64,000 nucleotides of DNA from Paucibacter sp. B2R-40 (GTDB lineage Bacteria > Pseudomonadota > Gammaproteobacteria > Burkholderiales > Burkholderiaceae_C). Made by a program: the position numbers and the translations under genes. Shown piece by piece: positions 47,754 to 56,362 of the stretch (positions within the stretch are counted from its first letter, which is position 1; every line of letters begins with the position of its first letter). Location: the NCBI RefSeq assembly GCF_025717555.1, contig NZ_JAJIRP010000008.1:186001-250000 (forward strand), given 5' to 3'. The notes beneath the pieces were generated by a model. That model was given only the letters and a program-made list of their open reading frames with translations, had not been told where the DNA came from and did no database searches.

Positions 47754-48962
47754 ATGAACAATGCCGCTGACTTCTATGCCCACCTGAACACCGAGCTGGA
47801 GGGCATTCGCGCCGCCGGCCTGTACAAGAGCGAGCGTGTCATCACCGGTCCGCAAGGTTCACTGGTGCACACCGCAGATGGCCGCGAGGTAATCAATCTC
47901 TGTGCCAACAACTATCTGGGCCTGTCCTCCCACCCGCAGGTCATCGAGGCCGCCCACGAAGCTTTGCGCACCCATGGCTACGGTCTCTCGTCGGTGCGCT
48001 TCATCTGCGGCACGCAAGACCTGCACAAGACCTTGGAGCAGCGCCTGGCGCGCTTCTTGGGCACCGAGGACACCATTCTTTACGCGGCCGCGTTTGATGC
48101 CAATGGCGGCCTGTTCGAGCCGCTGCTGGGCGAGCAAGACGCCATCATCAGCGACGAGCTGAACCATGCGTCCATCATCGACGGCATCCGCCTGTGCAAG
48201 GCCAAGCGCTTTCGCTACAAGCACAACGATATGGCCGACCTGGAGCGTTGCCTGATCGAAGCCAAAGCGGCCGGTGCGCGCTTCACTCTGGTCTTCACCG
48301 ACGGTGTGTTCTCGATGGACGGCACGATTGCCCAGCTCGACAAGATCCGCGAGATCACCGACCGCTACGGCGCGCTCTTGGGCATTGACGAATGCCATGC
48401 CAGCGGCTTTGTCGGCAAGACCGGCCGCGGCACGCATGAATACCGCGATGTGTTCGGCAAGATAGACATCATCACCGGTACCTTGGGCAAGGCTTTGGGC
48501 GGCGCCTCGGGCGGCTTCACCACCGGCCGGCGCGAGGTGATCGAGTTGTTGCGCCAGCGTTCGCGTCCCTACTTGTTCTCCAACACGGTGGCGCCCAGCA
48601 TCGTCGGTGCGTCGATTGCCGTGCTTGATCTGCTGGAAGGCTCGACCGCGCTGCGCGACAAGCTCGAAGCCAACACCGCTTACTTCCGCGAGGCCATCCA
48701 GGCAGCCGGTTTCGAGATCAAGCCGGGCACCCATCCGATCGTGCCCATCATGGTGCACGACGCGGTGCTGGCGCAAAAGCTCAGTGCACGGATCTTGGAG
48801 TTAGGCATCTACGCCGTTGGTTTCTTCTTCCCCGTCGTGCCCAAGGGTCAGGCGCGCATCCGCGTGCAGGTGTCGGCCGGGCATTCGCGCGAGCAGCTGG
48901 AGCAAGCGGTCGCCGCCTTCACCCAAGCCGGCCGAGAGCTGGGCCTGATCAAAACCGCCTGA
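47754..48962 (+). CDS. kbl: 2-amino-3-ketobutyrate CoA ligase (glycine C-acetyltransferase)
   Basis: Kbl cleaves 2-amino-3-oxobutyrate with CoA to glycine and acetyl-CoA, the second step of threonine catabolism. The 402-residue PLP enzyme of the alpha-oxoamine synthase family has the PLP lysine K246 in TGTLGKALGGASGG, CANNYLGLSSHP near the start and DECHASGFVG. ATG 47754 follows CAGGAGA. tdh starts 13 bases after its stop. Confidence 0.96.
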   Translation: MNNAADFYAHLNTELEGIRAAGLYKSERVITGPQGSLVHTADGREVINLCANNYLGLSSHPQVIEAAHEALRTHGYGLSSVRFICGTQDLHKTLEQRLARFLGTEDTILYAAAFDANGGLFEPLLGEQDAIISDELNHASIIDGIRLCKAKRFRYKHNDMADLERCLIEAKAAGARFTLVFTDGVFSMDGTIAQLDKIREITDRYGALLGIDECHASGFVGKTGRGTHEYRDVFGKIDIITGTLGKALGGASGGFTTGRREVIELLRQRSRPYLFSNTVAPSIVGASIAVLDLLEGSTALRDKLEANTAYFREAIQAAGFEIKPGTHPIVPIMVHDAVLAQKLSARILELGIYAVGFFFPVVPKGQARIRVQVSAGHSREQLEQAVAAFTQAGRELGLIKTA

Positions 48963-48975
48963 ATAAGCAATTTCA

Positions 48976-49929
48976 ATGAGCACCACCAAGATTCTGATCA
49001 TCGGCGCCAACGGCCAAATCGGCTCCGAGCTGGCCCAGGAACTGGCCTTGCGCCACGGCGACGCCAACATCATCACCAGCGATCTGGCGCCCGAAGGCCG
49101 CGTGCCTCAGCTGACGCATGAAATGCTGGACGTGACCGATGCGGCGGCACTGGCCACCGTGGTCAAGCGCCACAGCATCACGCAGATCTATCACCTGGCC
49201 GCAGCCCTGTCTGCGACCGGCGAGAAGCACCCCATGTGGGCCTGGGACCTGAATATGAAGGGCCTCTTGAATGTGCTGGAGCTGGCGCGCACGCAAAAGC
49301 TGGACCGCATCTTCTGGCCCAGCTCGATCGCCGCGTTCGGCCCGTCGACGCCGGCGCTGGACACGCCGCAGACCACGGTGATGGACCCCACCACCATCTA
49401 CGGCATCTCCAAGCTGGCGGGCGAGCGCTGGTGCGCCTGGTATCACAAGAATCACGGCGTCGATGTGCGCAGCCTGCGCTACCCCGGCCTGATCAGCTAC
49501 AAGACCCCTCCGGGCGGCGGCACGACCGATTACGCGATCGAGATCTTTCATTCGGCGCTGAAGACCGGCAAGTACGGCTGCTTCCTGGAGCAAGGTCAGG
49601 GCTTGCCGATGATGTATATGGCCGACGCCCTGCGCGCCACCATCGAGCTGATGGAGGCACCGGCCGAGAGCATCAAGCAGCGCGGCAGCTACAACCTCGC
49701 CGGCGTCAGCTTCACGCCGGCCGAGATTGCGGCCGAAATTGCGCTGCAGATTCCCGGCTTCGAGATCAGCTATGCGCCGGACTTCCGCCAAGCGATTGCC
49801 GCCAGCTGGCCGCAGCGCATCGACGACAGTGAAGCCCAGCGCGACTGGGGCTGGCAACTCAAATACGACCTGCGCGCGATGACGACCGACATGCTCAAAG
49901 AGCTGCGTCCGATATTGGGCTTGGCCTAA
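48976..49929 (+). CDS. L-threonine 3-dehydrogenase, short-chain (epimerase-like) type
   Basis: The 317-residue protein is an extended SDR resembling UDP-galactose epimerases. It has the NAD site GANGQIG (glycines 10, 13, 16) and the catalytic Y142-x3-K146 pair in IYGISKLAGE. Adjacent to kbl, it is best read as the NAD-dependent threonine dehydrogenase of the SDR class known from Cupriavidus and Flavobacterium. It is unlike the zinc-dependent E. coli Tdh. It forms 2-amino-3-oxobutyrate for Kbl. Its 3' end overlaps the facing hydrolase gene by 35 bases. Confidence 0.88.
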   Translation: MSTTKILIIGANGQIGSELAQELALRHGDANIITSDLAPEGRVPQLTHEMLDVTDAAALATVVKRHSITQIYHLAAALSATGEKHPMWAWDLNMKGLLNVLELARTQKLDRIFWPSSIAAFGPSTPALDTPQTTVMDPTTIYGISKLAGERWCAWYHKNHGVDVRSLRYPGLISYKTPPGGGTTDYAIEIFHSALKTGKYGCFLEQGQGLPMMYMADALRATIELMEAPAESIKQRGSYNLAGVSFTPAEIAAEIALQIPGFEISYAPDFRQAIAASWPQRIDDSEAQRDWGWQLKYDLRAMTTDMLKELRPILGLA

Positions 49930-50749
49930 TTCCCAGTGCCTTTGCCTTCAGCGCGACGCGCAGCGCCGCCAGCAAGGCGTCCGGTACTTCGCTCATCAAG
50001 GAGTGGCCGGCAGGCAGCATGACGGTCTTGGCGCCCTGCAGCGCCTCGGCCAGCGTCTTGCTCTGCTTGGGCGCCGTCATCTGGTCGCGCGCGCCCAGGA
50101 TCAAGGTGCTGGGTGCTTTCACTTTGGCAGCCGCTTCCAAGCCGCCGCTGTAGGCATCGCAAAGCCTGAAGTCATGCTCGAACAGATTGACCTCAGTTTG
50201 CCGGCTCTGGATGCGGCGCTTGAGTGCTATCTCGCCGCCTTGCAGCCAAGCGCCCGGCCCCGGGTAAGACGGCTTGCTGGCCCAGCTTGAAAACGAGAAT
50301 TGATTGACCATGGCGATCGCTTTGTCGGGCTGCGCTGCCGCCGTGTTCAGCAAGGCTTCCGAGACCTTCATCGGATAGGCCGTGGCCAGCAGCGCCAGAT
50401 GGCTGGCTCGAGCAGGCTGGCGGGCCGCCGCCTCCAGCGCAATCAGCGAACCCATGCTGTGGCCGACCAAGGCCGTATTGCCGTGTACCCCGGCTGCATC
50501 CAGCAAGGTCCAGACCCAGTCGGCCAAGTCGGCAATGCTGCTCAAGACCGGCCCGGCGCTGCGCCCATGGCCGGGCAGATCGACCGCTAGCACCGCATGC
50601 CCATGGTGTGCAAACCAGCGCGCCAGCAAGGTCCAGACGCTGTGGTCATTGAGCGCACCGTGAACAAAGACGATGGCGGGTAGGGCGGGGTCCAGCGGCT
50701 TGCCACCGGTATAGGCATAGGCTTCAAAGCCATTGACGATCAATTTCAT
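49895..50749 (-). CDS. Alpha/beta-fold hydrolase
   Basis: The 284-residue product has the oxyanion segment FVHGALNDHSVW, the nucleophile elbow GHSMGS (S98), a probable acid in LILGARDQMT and the catalytic histidine in PAGHSLMSE. The substrate is unknown; it resembles esterases and homoserine-acetyltransferase-like hydrolases only in fold. It starts 12 bases after the metY stop on the same strand, so the two form an operon. The last 11 residues lie in the overlap with tdh. Confidence 0.88.
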   Translation of the reverse strand: MKLIVNGFEAYAYTGGKPLDPALPAIVFVHGALNDHSVWTLLARWFAHHGHAVLAVDLPGHGRSAGPVLSSIADLADWVWTLLDAAGVHGNTALVGHSMGSLIALEAAARQPARASHLALLATAYPMKVSEALLNTAAAQPDKAIAMVNQFSFSSWASKPSYPGPGAWLQGGEIALKRRIQSRQTEVNLFEHDFRLCDAYSGGLEAAAKVKAPSTLILGARDQMTAPKQSKTLAEALQGAKTVMLPAGHSLMSEVPDALLAALRVALKAKALGIRPSPISDAAL

Positions 50750-50761
50750 GCTGTTTTGCTC

Positions 50762-52069
50762 CTAGGCCTTGGCTGCGATTTTCAGCGCGCGCTTCAAATC
50801 GGCGATCAGATCATCGGCATCTTCGAGGCCGATCGAGAGGCGGATGCTGCCCGGCGCAATGCCGGCCAGCGCCAAGGCTGCGTCATCCATGCGGCTGTGC
50901 GTGGTGGACGCCGGATGTATCACCAGCGAGCGGCAGTCCCCAACATTGGCAAGATGCGAAAAAATCTGCAGTGCCTCAATGAAAGCGCGGCCCTGGGCAC
51001 GCGTGCCCTTCAGATCAAAGCTGAACACCGAGCCGCAACCGCGCGGCAGCAGGCGCTGCGCCAAGGCGTGGCTGGCGTGGCTAGGCAAACCCGGATAGCC
51101 GACCCGCTCGACCATCTCGTTAGCATCCAGGAACTCGGCAATTTTCTGTGCGTTCTGCACATGACGCTGCATGCGAAGAGACAAGGTTTCTATGCCTTGC
51201 AGAATCAACCAGGCCGTGTGCGGGCTCATGCAAGCGCCAAAGTCGCGCAGACCCTCGCGGCGAGCGCGCAGCAAAAAGGCGCCGACGGTGCTTTCCTCGG
51301 CAAACACCATGTCATGGAAGCCGGCATAGGGCTCACACAGCTCTGGGAACAGGCCATGCTTGTCATGCGCGGCCTGCCAGTCAAAGGCGCCGCTGTCGAC
51401 CAAGACGCCGCCCACCACAGTGCCGTGGCCGGACAAAAACTTGGTCGCCGAGTGATAAACCAGATCGGCGCCATGCTCGAAAGGCCGCATCAGGTAGGGC
51501 GTGGTCAGCGTCGAGTCGACCAACAAAGGCAGGCCGGCTTCGTGGGCGATGGACGCAATCGTCGGAATGTCCAGTACATCGAGGCCGGGGTTGCCCAGCG
51601 TCTCGCCGAACAGCAGCTTGGTATTGGGCCTGATCGCCGCGCGCCAGCCGTCGATATCACCGGGCCGCACAAAGCTCGTCTCGATACCGAAGCGGCGCAG
51701 CGTGTAGTGCAGCAGATTGTGCGAGCCGCCGTAGAGCGCGCCCGACGAAACGATGTGGGAGCCCGCGCCCGCCAGCGTGGCGATGGCCAGATGCAGCGCC
51801 GCTTGGCCGCTGGCCGAGGCGATCGCGCCCACGCCGCCCTCAAGCGCAGCGACCCGTTCCTCGAACACGGCGGTGGTCGGGTTCGACAGGCGCGAATAGA
51901 CATGTCCGGCCCGCTCCATATTGAACAGCGAGGCGGCATGCTCGGCGTTCTCGAACACAAACGAGGTGCTCAGGTGCAGCGGCGTGACGCGCGCGCCGGT
52001 GCTCGGGTCGGGTGCGGCCCCGGCGTGTAGCGCCAAGGTGTCAAAAGCAGGGTCTGCATAGCCTGACAT
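50762..52069 (-). CDS. metY: O-acetylhomoserine sulfhydrylase-type Cys/Met PLP enzyme
   Basis: The 435-residue protein is of the gamma-family (Cys/Met metabolism) PLP enzymes. It has the PLP lysine K210 in VYHSATKFLSGHG and ALYGGSHNLLHYTLRRFGIE at about 111-130. Length above 420 and the insert around 220-240 fit O-acetylhomoserine aminocarboxypropyltransferases, which make homocysteine from O-acetylhomoserine and sulfide. Close relatives include cystathionine synthases. ATG 52069 is chosen with TGGGAGA upstream. It diverges from the CBS gene. Confidence 0.88.
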   Translation of the reverse strand: MSGYADPAFDTLALHAGAAPDPSTGARVTPLHLSTSFVFENAEHAASLFNMERAGHVYSRLSNPTTAVFEERVAALEGGVGAIASASGQAALHLAIATLAGAGSHIVSSGALYGGSHNLLHYTLRRFGIETSFVRPGDIDGWRAAIRPNTKLLFGETLGNPGLDVLDIPTIASIAHEAGLPLLVDSTLTTPYLMRPFEHGADLVYHSATKFLSGHGTVVGGVLVDSGAFDWQAAHDKHGLFPELCEPYAGFHDMVFAEESTVGAFLLRARREGLRDFGACMSPHTAWLILQGIETLSLRMQRHVQNAQKIAEFLDANEMVERVGYPGLPSHASHALAQRLLPRGCGSVFSFDLKGTRAQGRAFIEALQIFSHLANVGDCRSLVIHPASTTHSRMDDAALALAGIAPGSIRLSIGLEDADDLIADLKRALKIAAKA

Positions 52070-52174
52070 GGTGTCTCCCAGGTGTTGGTTGGGCGCATTG
52101 TGTGCTATGTTCCTAGCCAGTAAAAAATTTGGGTTCGAGCCATATCGGCGACCCACTCATTCAGGAGTCAGCGC

Positions 52175-52645
52175 ATGAAAGTCGTCGATATTTTGCGGGT
52201 CAAAGGTGGCACGCTGTTCACGGTGACGCCAGAGGAAGCTCTGTCACAGGCGGTGACCACCATGGCCGAGCGCGATATGGGCTCCTTGGTGGTGATGGAG
52301 CATGGCGATTTGGTCGGTATGTTGACCTTTCGCGAGGTCATCGTTGCGGTGGTGAAAAACGGTGGCTCGGTCGGCACCTTGCGGGTGCGCGGCGTGATGG
52401 ACGACCATCCGCTGACCTGCACGCCCGAAACCGAAATCGACGAAGTGCGCCGCATGATGCTCGGCCGCCACGCTCGCTATATGCCGGTCTTGAACGGCAG
52501 AACCTTGCAAGGCGTGATCTCGTTTTACGACGTCGCCAAGGCAGTGGTCGATGGCCAAGACTTTGAAAACCGCATGCTCAAGGCCTATATTCGTGATTGG
52601 CCGCTCGAAGACAACCCCGAGAGCGCCGGCGAATCCAAGTTGTGA
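52175..52645 (+). CDS. CBS-domain pair protein
   Basis: The 156-residue product consists of two CBS domains (about residues 8-65 and 72-130) and little else. The repeats show VTPEEALSQAVTTMAERDMG and CTPETEIDEVRRMMLGRHAR. CBS pairs bind adenine nucleotides and usually sense energy state or regulate a partner; no partner is obvious here. A strong terminator follows, so it is a single-gene unit. Confidence 0.9.
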   Translation: MKVVDILRVKGGTLFTVTPEEALSQAVTTMAERDMGSLVVMEHGDLVGMLTFREVIVAVVKNGGSVGTLRVRGVMDDHPLTCTPETEIDEVRRMMLGRHARYMPVLNGRTLQGVISFYDVAKAVVDGQDFENRMLKAYIRDWPLEDNPESAGESKL

Positions 52646-52665
52646 TCCGTTGAGTTTCTTGAAGT

Positions 52666-52687
52666 AGCGGCCTTCGGGCCGCTTTTT
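52666..52687 (+). terminator. Intrinsic terminator after CBS gene
   Basis: AGCGGCC and GGCCGCT form a 7-bp stem with a TTCG tetraloop, followed by a run of T (52683-52687). Confidence 0.92.
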
Positions 52688-52735
52688 GTTTGGCGGCCGA
52701 TAGAATCCATCCGCCCCCAGCTAAACAGGTTCCCC

Positions 52736-53842
52736 ATGTCAGGCAGTACTTTCGGCGAGTTGTTCCGTGTCACCAATTTTGGCGAAAGCCATGGCCCCGC
52801 GATTGGCTGCGTGATCGACGGTTGCCCACCGGGCCTGCCCCTGAGCGAGGCCGATATCCAGCCCGAGCTGGACCGCCGCCGCCCGGGCACCTCGCGCCAC
52901 GTGACGCAGCGCAACGAACCCGACGCGGTCGAAATCTTGTCCGGCGTCTATGAAGGCCTGACCACCGGCACGCCGATTTGCCTGCTGATCAAGAACCAGG
53001 ATCAGCGCAGCAAGGACTACGGCAATATCCTCGACACTTTCCGACCTGGCCACGCCGACTACAGCTACTGGCGTAAATATGGCCTACGCGACCCGCGCGG
53101 TGGCGGCCGCAGTTCGGCCCGACTCACAGCCCCCATGGTCGGCGCAGGTGCAGTCGCGCGCAAATGGTTGAAGGAAAAATACGGTTGCGAGTTCCGCGGC
53201 TGCATGACGCAGCTGGGCGAGCTGGAGATCCCGTTTGAGGGCTGGCAGCATGTGGCGAACAATCCCTTCTTCGCTGCCAACGCCAGCAAGATTGAAGAGC
53301 TCGAAGCCTATATGGACGCGCTGCGCAAGTCCGGCGACTCGGTCGGCGCGCGCATCCGCGTTGAGGCCACTGGCGTGCCCGTGGGCCTGGGCGAGCCCCT
53401 GTTCGACAAGCTTGATGCCGACATCGCCTATGCCTTGATGGGCATCAACGCGGTCAAGGGCGTCGAAATCGGTGCGGGTTTTGGCGTCGTCGCGCAGCGC
53501 GGCAGCGAGCACGGTGATGAACTGACGCCGCTGGGCTTTGCATCGAACAATTCCGGCGGCATGTTGGGCGGCATCTCGACCGGCCAGGACATCGTGGCAA
53601 GCATCGCCATCAAGCCGACCAGTTCGATCCGCACGCCTAAAGCGTCCATCAACCGGGCCGGCGAGGTGTCATCGGTTGAAACCTTTGGCCGCCACGACCC
53701 TTGCGTGGGCATCCGTGCCACGCCCATCGCCGAAGCGATGTTGGCCCTGGTCTTGATGGATCACGTCTTGCGCCACCGTGCGCAATGTGGCGATGTGGTG
53801 TTGCCGATCGAAGCCATCGCGGCTTCTAACGTCCAAAGCTGA
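52736..53842 (+). CDS. aroC: Chorismate synthase
   Basis: AroC makes chorismate from EPSP using reduced FMN, the last shared step of aromatic amino-acid synthesis. The 368-residue protein shows [19 protein letters not shown] near the start, [18 protein letters not shown] (about 102-119), [12 protein letters not shown] and a C-terminal [18 protein letters not shown] 52736 follows a C-rich leader with AACAGGTT. An MFS gene starts 12 bases downstream. Confidence 0.97.
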   Translation: MSGSTFGELFRVTNFGESHGPAIGCVIDGCPPGLPLSEADIQPELDRRRPGTSRHVTQRNEPDAVEILSGVYEGLTTGTPICLLIKNQDQRSKDYGNILDTFRPGHADYSYWRKYGLRDPRGGGRSSARLTAPMVGAGAVARKWLKEKYGCEFRGCMTQLGELEIPFEGWQHVANNPFFAANASKIEELEAYMDALRKSGDSVGARIRVEATGVPVGLGEPLFDKLDADIAYALMGINAVKGVEIGAGFGVVAQRGSEHGDELTPLGFASNNSGGMLGGISTGQDIVASIAIKPTSSIRTPKASINRAGEVSSVETFGRHDPCVGIRATPIAEAMLALVLMDHVLRHRAQCGDVVLPIEAIAASNVQS

Positions 53843-53854
53843 TGCCCCAACTCC

Positions 53855-55051
53855 ATGCCTGAAGCCGCAGCGTCCAAGCGCACGCTGGCGGCTTGCAGCG
53901 CGCTGTCCTGCGCCTACTTTGCCGCCATCGGCGGCTTCAACCCTTACGCGCCTCTTTGGTACAAGGAGCTGGGCCTGCCGGTGGTAGCGATCGGCTTGCT
54001 GGTGTCCTTGGCGAGTTGGACCCGGCTGTTCGCGCCCTATGCCTGGGGCGCCTTGGCCGACCGGCGCGGCCAGCGCACCAAAATCATCCGCTGGGCCGCA
54101 GTCACCAGTTTTGTGGCCGGCTTGGGCTTTCTCGTGCCGCCGCCTTGGGCTTCGGTGACGACGCTGGCCGCTGCCACGTTTTTGATGTTCACCTTCAACG
54201 CGGCCATCGTGCCGCTGATGGAAACCTTGGTCGCGGCGCAGTTGATGACGGCCGAGGGCGGCATGGATGCGCGCCGTTATGGCCAGGTGCGGGTCTGGGG
54301 TTCGGTAGGGTTTTTGGCCACCGTCTTGCTGGCCGGCTGGTGGTTCGAGCATTTCGGCATGCAGGCTTTCGCCATCACCACCTTGGTCTTGCTGGGACTG
54401 GTGGTGGTGATGGCATGGCGCTTGCCTGAGCAGCCGGAGCAGCCTCATTCGGCGCATGCGCCCAGCCCGCCTATTGCAGAGGTGATGCGCCGCCCAGAGG
54501 TGCGCTGGTTCTTTGCCGGCGTGTTCTTGACGGTGCTGGCGCATACGGCGCTCTACACCTTCTTTAGCCTTTATCTGGATTCGCTAGGCTATGGCAAGCA
54601 AATCGTCGGCTTGTTGTGGGCCGCTTCGGTGGTGGTCGAGATTGCCTGGTTTGCCTTGCAGGGCAGGGTCATGGAGCGCGGCAGTCTGCATCATTGGCTG
54701 ATCGCGGCCGCGCTGGCGACGGCCCTGCGCTTTGGCGTGACTGGTGCTTTTGCCGGCAGCCTGTGGGTCTTGTTCCTGGCCCAATGTCTGCATGCGATCA
54801 CCTTCGCAGCCCAGCACACCGCCTGCATCGCCCTGGTAACGCGCTATTTCCCCGGCCAATTGCGTGGCCGTGGCCAGGCTTTGTATACCGTCTTGGGCTA
54901 TGGCTGCTCGGGGGTTTTGGGCAGTCTGGCGGGCGCGTGGTTGGTGTCCTACACTGGCTATGCGGCAGTGTTCGGCGTTGCAGCACTGGCGGCCTTGCTC
55001 AGTGCATTTTGCTGCTGGCGCAGCTTGGTCTTGGATGTCCGTCAAGCCTGA
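53855..55051 (+). CDS. MFS transporter, MFS_1-like (HcaT/YcaD-like)
   Basis: The 398-residue product has 12 predicted membrane helices in two halves. The start ACSALSCAYFAAIGGFNPYA and LWYKELGLPVVAIGLLVSLA, and ALADRRGQRTKIIRW between helices 2 and 3, resemble the phenylpropionate-permease-like branch of the MFS. The substrate cannot be inferred. It lies 12 bases after aroC, so the two are probably co-transcribed. Confidence 0.88.
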   Translation: MPEAAASKRTLAACSALSCAYFAAIGGFNPYAPLWYKELGLPVVAIGLLVSLASWTRLFAPYAWGALADRRGQRTKIIRWAAVTSFVAGLGFLVPPPWASVTTLAAATFLMFTFNAAIVPLMETLVAAQLMTAEGGMDARRYGQVRVWGSVGFLATVLLAGWWFEHFGMQAFAITTLVLLGLVVVMAWRLPEQPEQPHSAHAPSPPIAEVMRRPEVRWFFAGVFLTVLAHTALYTFFSLYLDSLGYGKQIVGLLWAASVVVEIAWFALQGRVMERGSLHHWLIAAALATALRFGVTGAFAGSLWVLFLAQCLHAITFAAQHTACIALVTRYFPGQLRGRGQALYTVLGYGCSGVLGSLAGAWLVSYTGYAAVFGVAALAALLSAFCCWRSLVLDVRQA

Positions 55052-55182
55052 GGCTTTCTTTTGATCGCGACCGAGTGCAGGTCGTGCCACAAAATCTGCA
55101 CTTCGTCACGACGGCTATCGCTTAGGTCAGAGCCCATCCCTACACTGCGCCCACTTTCGACAACAGACAGATTGGGGACTCC

Positions 55183-56352
55183 ATGCGCAAACAATGGCTT
55201 TTCGGCGGTATTGCTGCCGCAGTGCTGGTCGGTGGGGCGGTTGCGGTATTTGCCAGCAAGGGCGATCCGGCTGCTAAGCCGACCAAGCCGGGTGAGGACA
55301 AGGCGGCGGTGGCGCTGGAGTTCGTGCCGGCCGAGGTGATCAAGCCGACCCTGACCAGCATGCCGGCCTTGATCGAGTTTTCCGGCCCCCTGGTAGCACC
55401 CGGCACGGTCATCGTGCGGGCCAAGTCGACCGGCACGCTGCTGAATCTGAGCGTCAGCGAAGGCAGCCGCGTCAAGGCCGGCCAAGCCTTGGGTCAGCTC
55501 GATCTGGAAGAGCTCCGCTACCGGGTCGCCGAGCGCAGCGCCAGTGTCGAGTCGGCGCGCGCGCAGCTGGACCAGGCCGAGCGCCAGTTCAAAGCCAACC
55601 AAGGCCTGGCCGAGCAGAAGTTCATCGCCTCTACCGCGCTCGACACCTCGCGGGCCAGTCTGGAGACCGCGCGCGCCCAAGTGGCCACAGCCAAGGCGCA
55701 GCTCGACACCATGCAAGTGACGCTGCGCCAAGCGGCCTTGGTGGCGCCTATCAGCGGCGTCGTATCCAAACGCCATGCGCTGCCGGGTGAGAAGTTGTCG
55801 CCCGAGCAGCAGATTCTGAGCATTGTTGACTTGAGCCGCCTGGAGCTGGCAGGCCTGGTCGGCACGCACGAAGTCAGCCGTTTGAAGCCCGGCATGCCGG
55901 TGCAAATCCGCGTTGAAGGCTCGGACCGCAATGTCGAGGCACGCATCAGCCGTATCGCCCCGGCGGCCGAGCCGGGCACGCGCTCGATCGGCGTCACGCT
56001 TGAATTGGCCAACCCCAAGGAAGAATTCCGAGCCGGTCAGTACGCGATGGCCAAGGTGGAGCTGCCCGACGACGCGCAGCGTTTGACGGTACCAGTGGCC
56101 GCTGTTACCAGCAATGCCGGCCAAGACGGCGTTTGGTTGATCGAAAACGGCGCTTTGCTGCGCCGCATCGTCACGACCGGTCGCAGCGATGCGCGCGAAG
56201 GCCGGGTCGAGGTGCTGCAAGGCCTCAGCCCTGGCTCGCAAGTGCTGGCGGCCCGCTTTGATAATCTGCGTGAAGGCGCCAAGGCCTCGGTGGTGGTGAG
56301 CAAGACCAAGGTCGCCGAAGCCACAAAGTCCACCGCCGCCGCGTCGAACTGA
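55183..56352 (+). CDS. RND efflux periplasmic adaptor
   Basis: The 389-residue membrane fusion protein has an N-terminal membrane segment (WLFGGIAAAVLVGGAVAVF) without a lipobox, so it is probably anchored as a signal-anchor rather than a lipoprotein. The lipoyl halves include GTLLNLSVSEGSRVKAGQAL and ALVAPISGVVSKRHALPGE. A coiled hairpin lies at about 115-180. The permease starts 10 bases after its stop. Confidence 0.92.
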   Translation: MRKQWLFGGIAAAVLVGGAVAVFASKGDPAAKPTKPGEDKAAVALEFVPAEVIKPTLTSMPALIEFSGPLVAPGTVIVRAKSTGTLLNLSVSEGSRVKAGQALGQLDLEELRYRVAERSASVESARAQLDQAERQFKANQGLAEQKFIASTALDTSRASLETARAQVATAKAQLDTMQVTLRQAALVAPISGVVSKRHALPGEKLSPEQQILSIVDLSRLELAGLVGTHEVSRLKPGMPVQIRVEGSDRNVEARISRIAPAAEPGTRSIGVTLELANPKEEFRAGQYAMAKVELPDDAQRLTVPVAAVTSNAGQDGVWLIENGALLRRIVTTGRSDAREGRVEVLQGLSPGSQVLAARFDNLREGAKASVVVSKTKVAEATKSTAAASN

Positions 56353-56362
56353 GGCCCAGATC

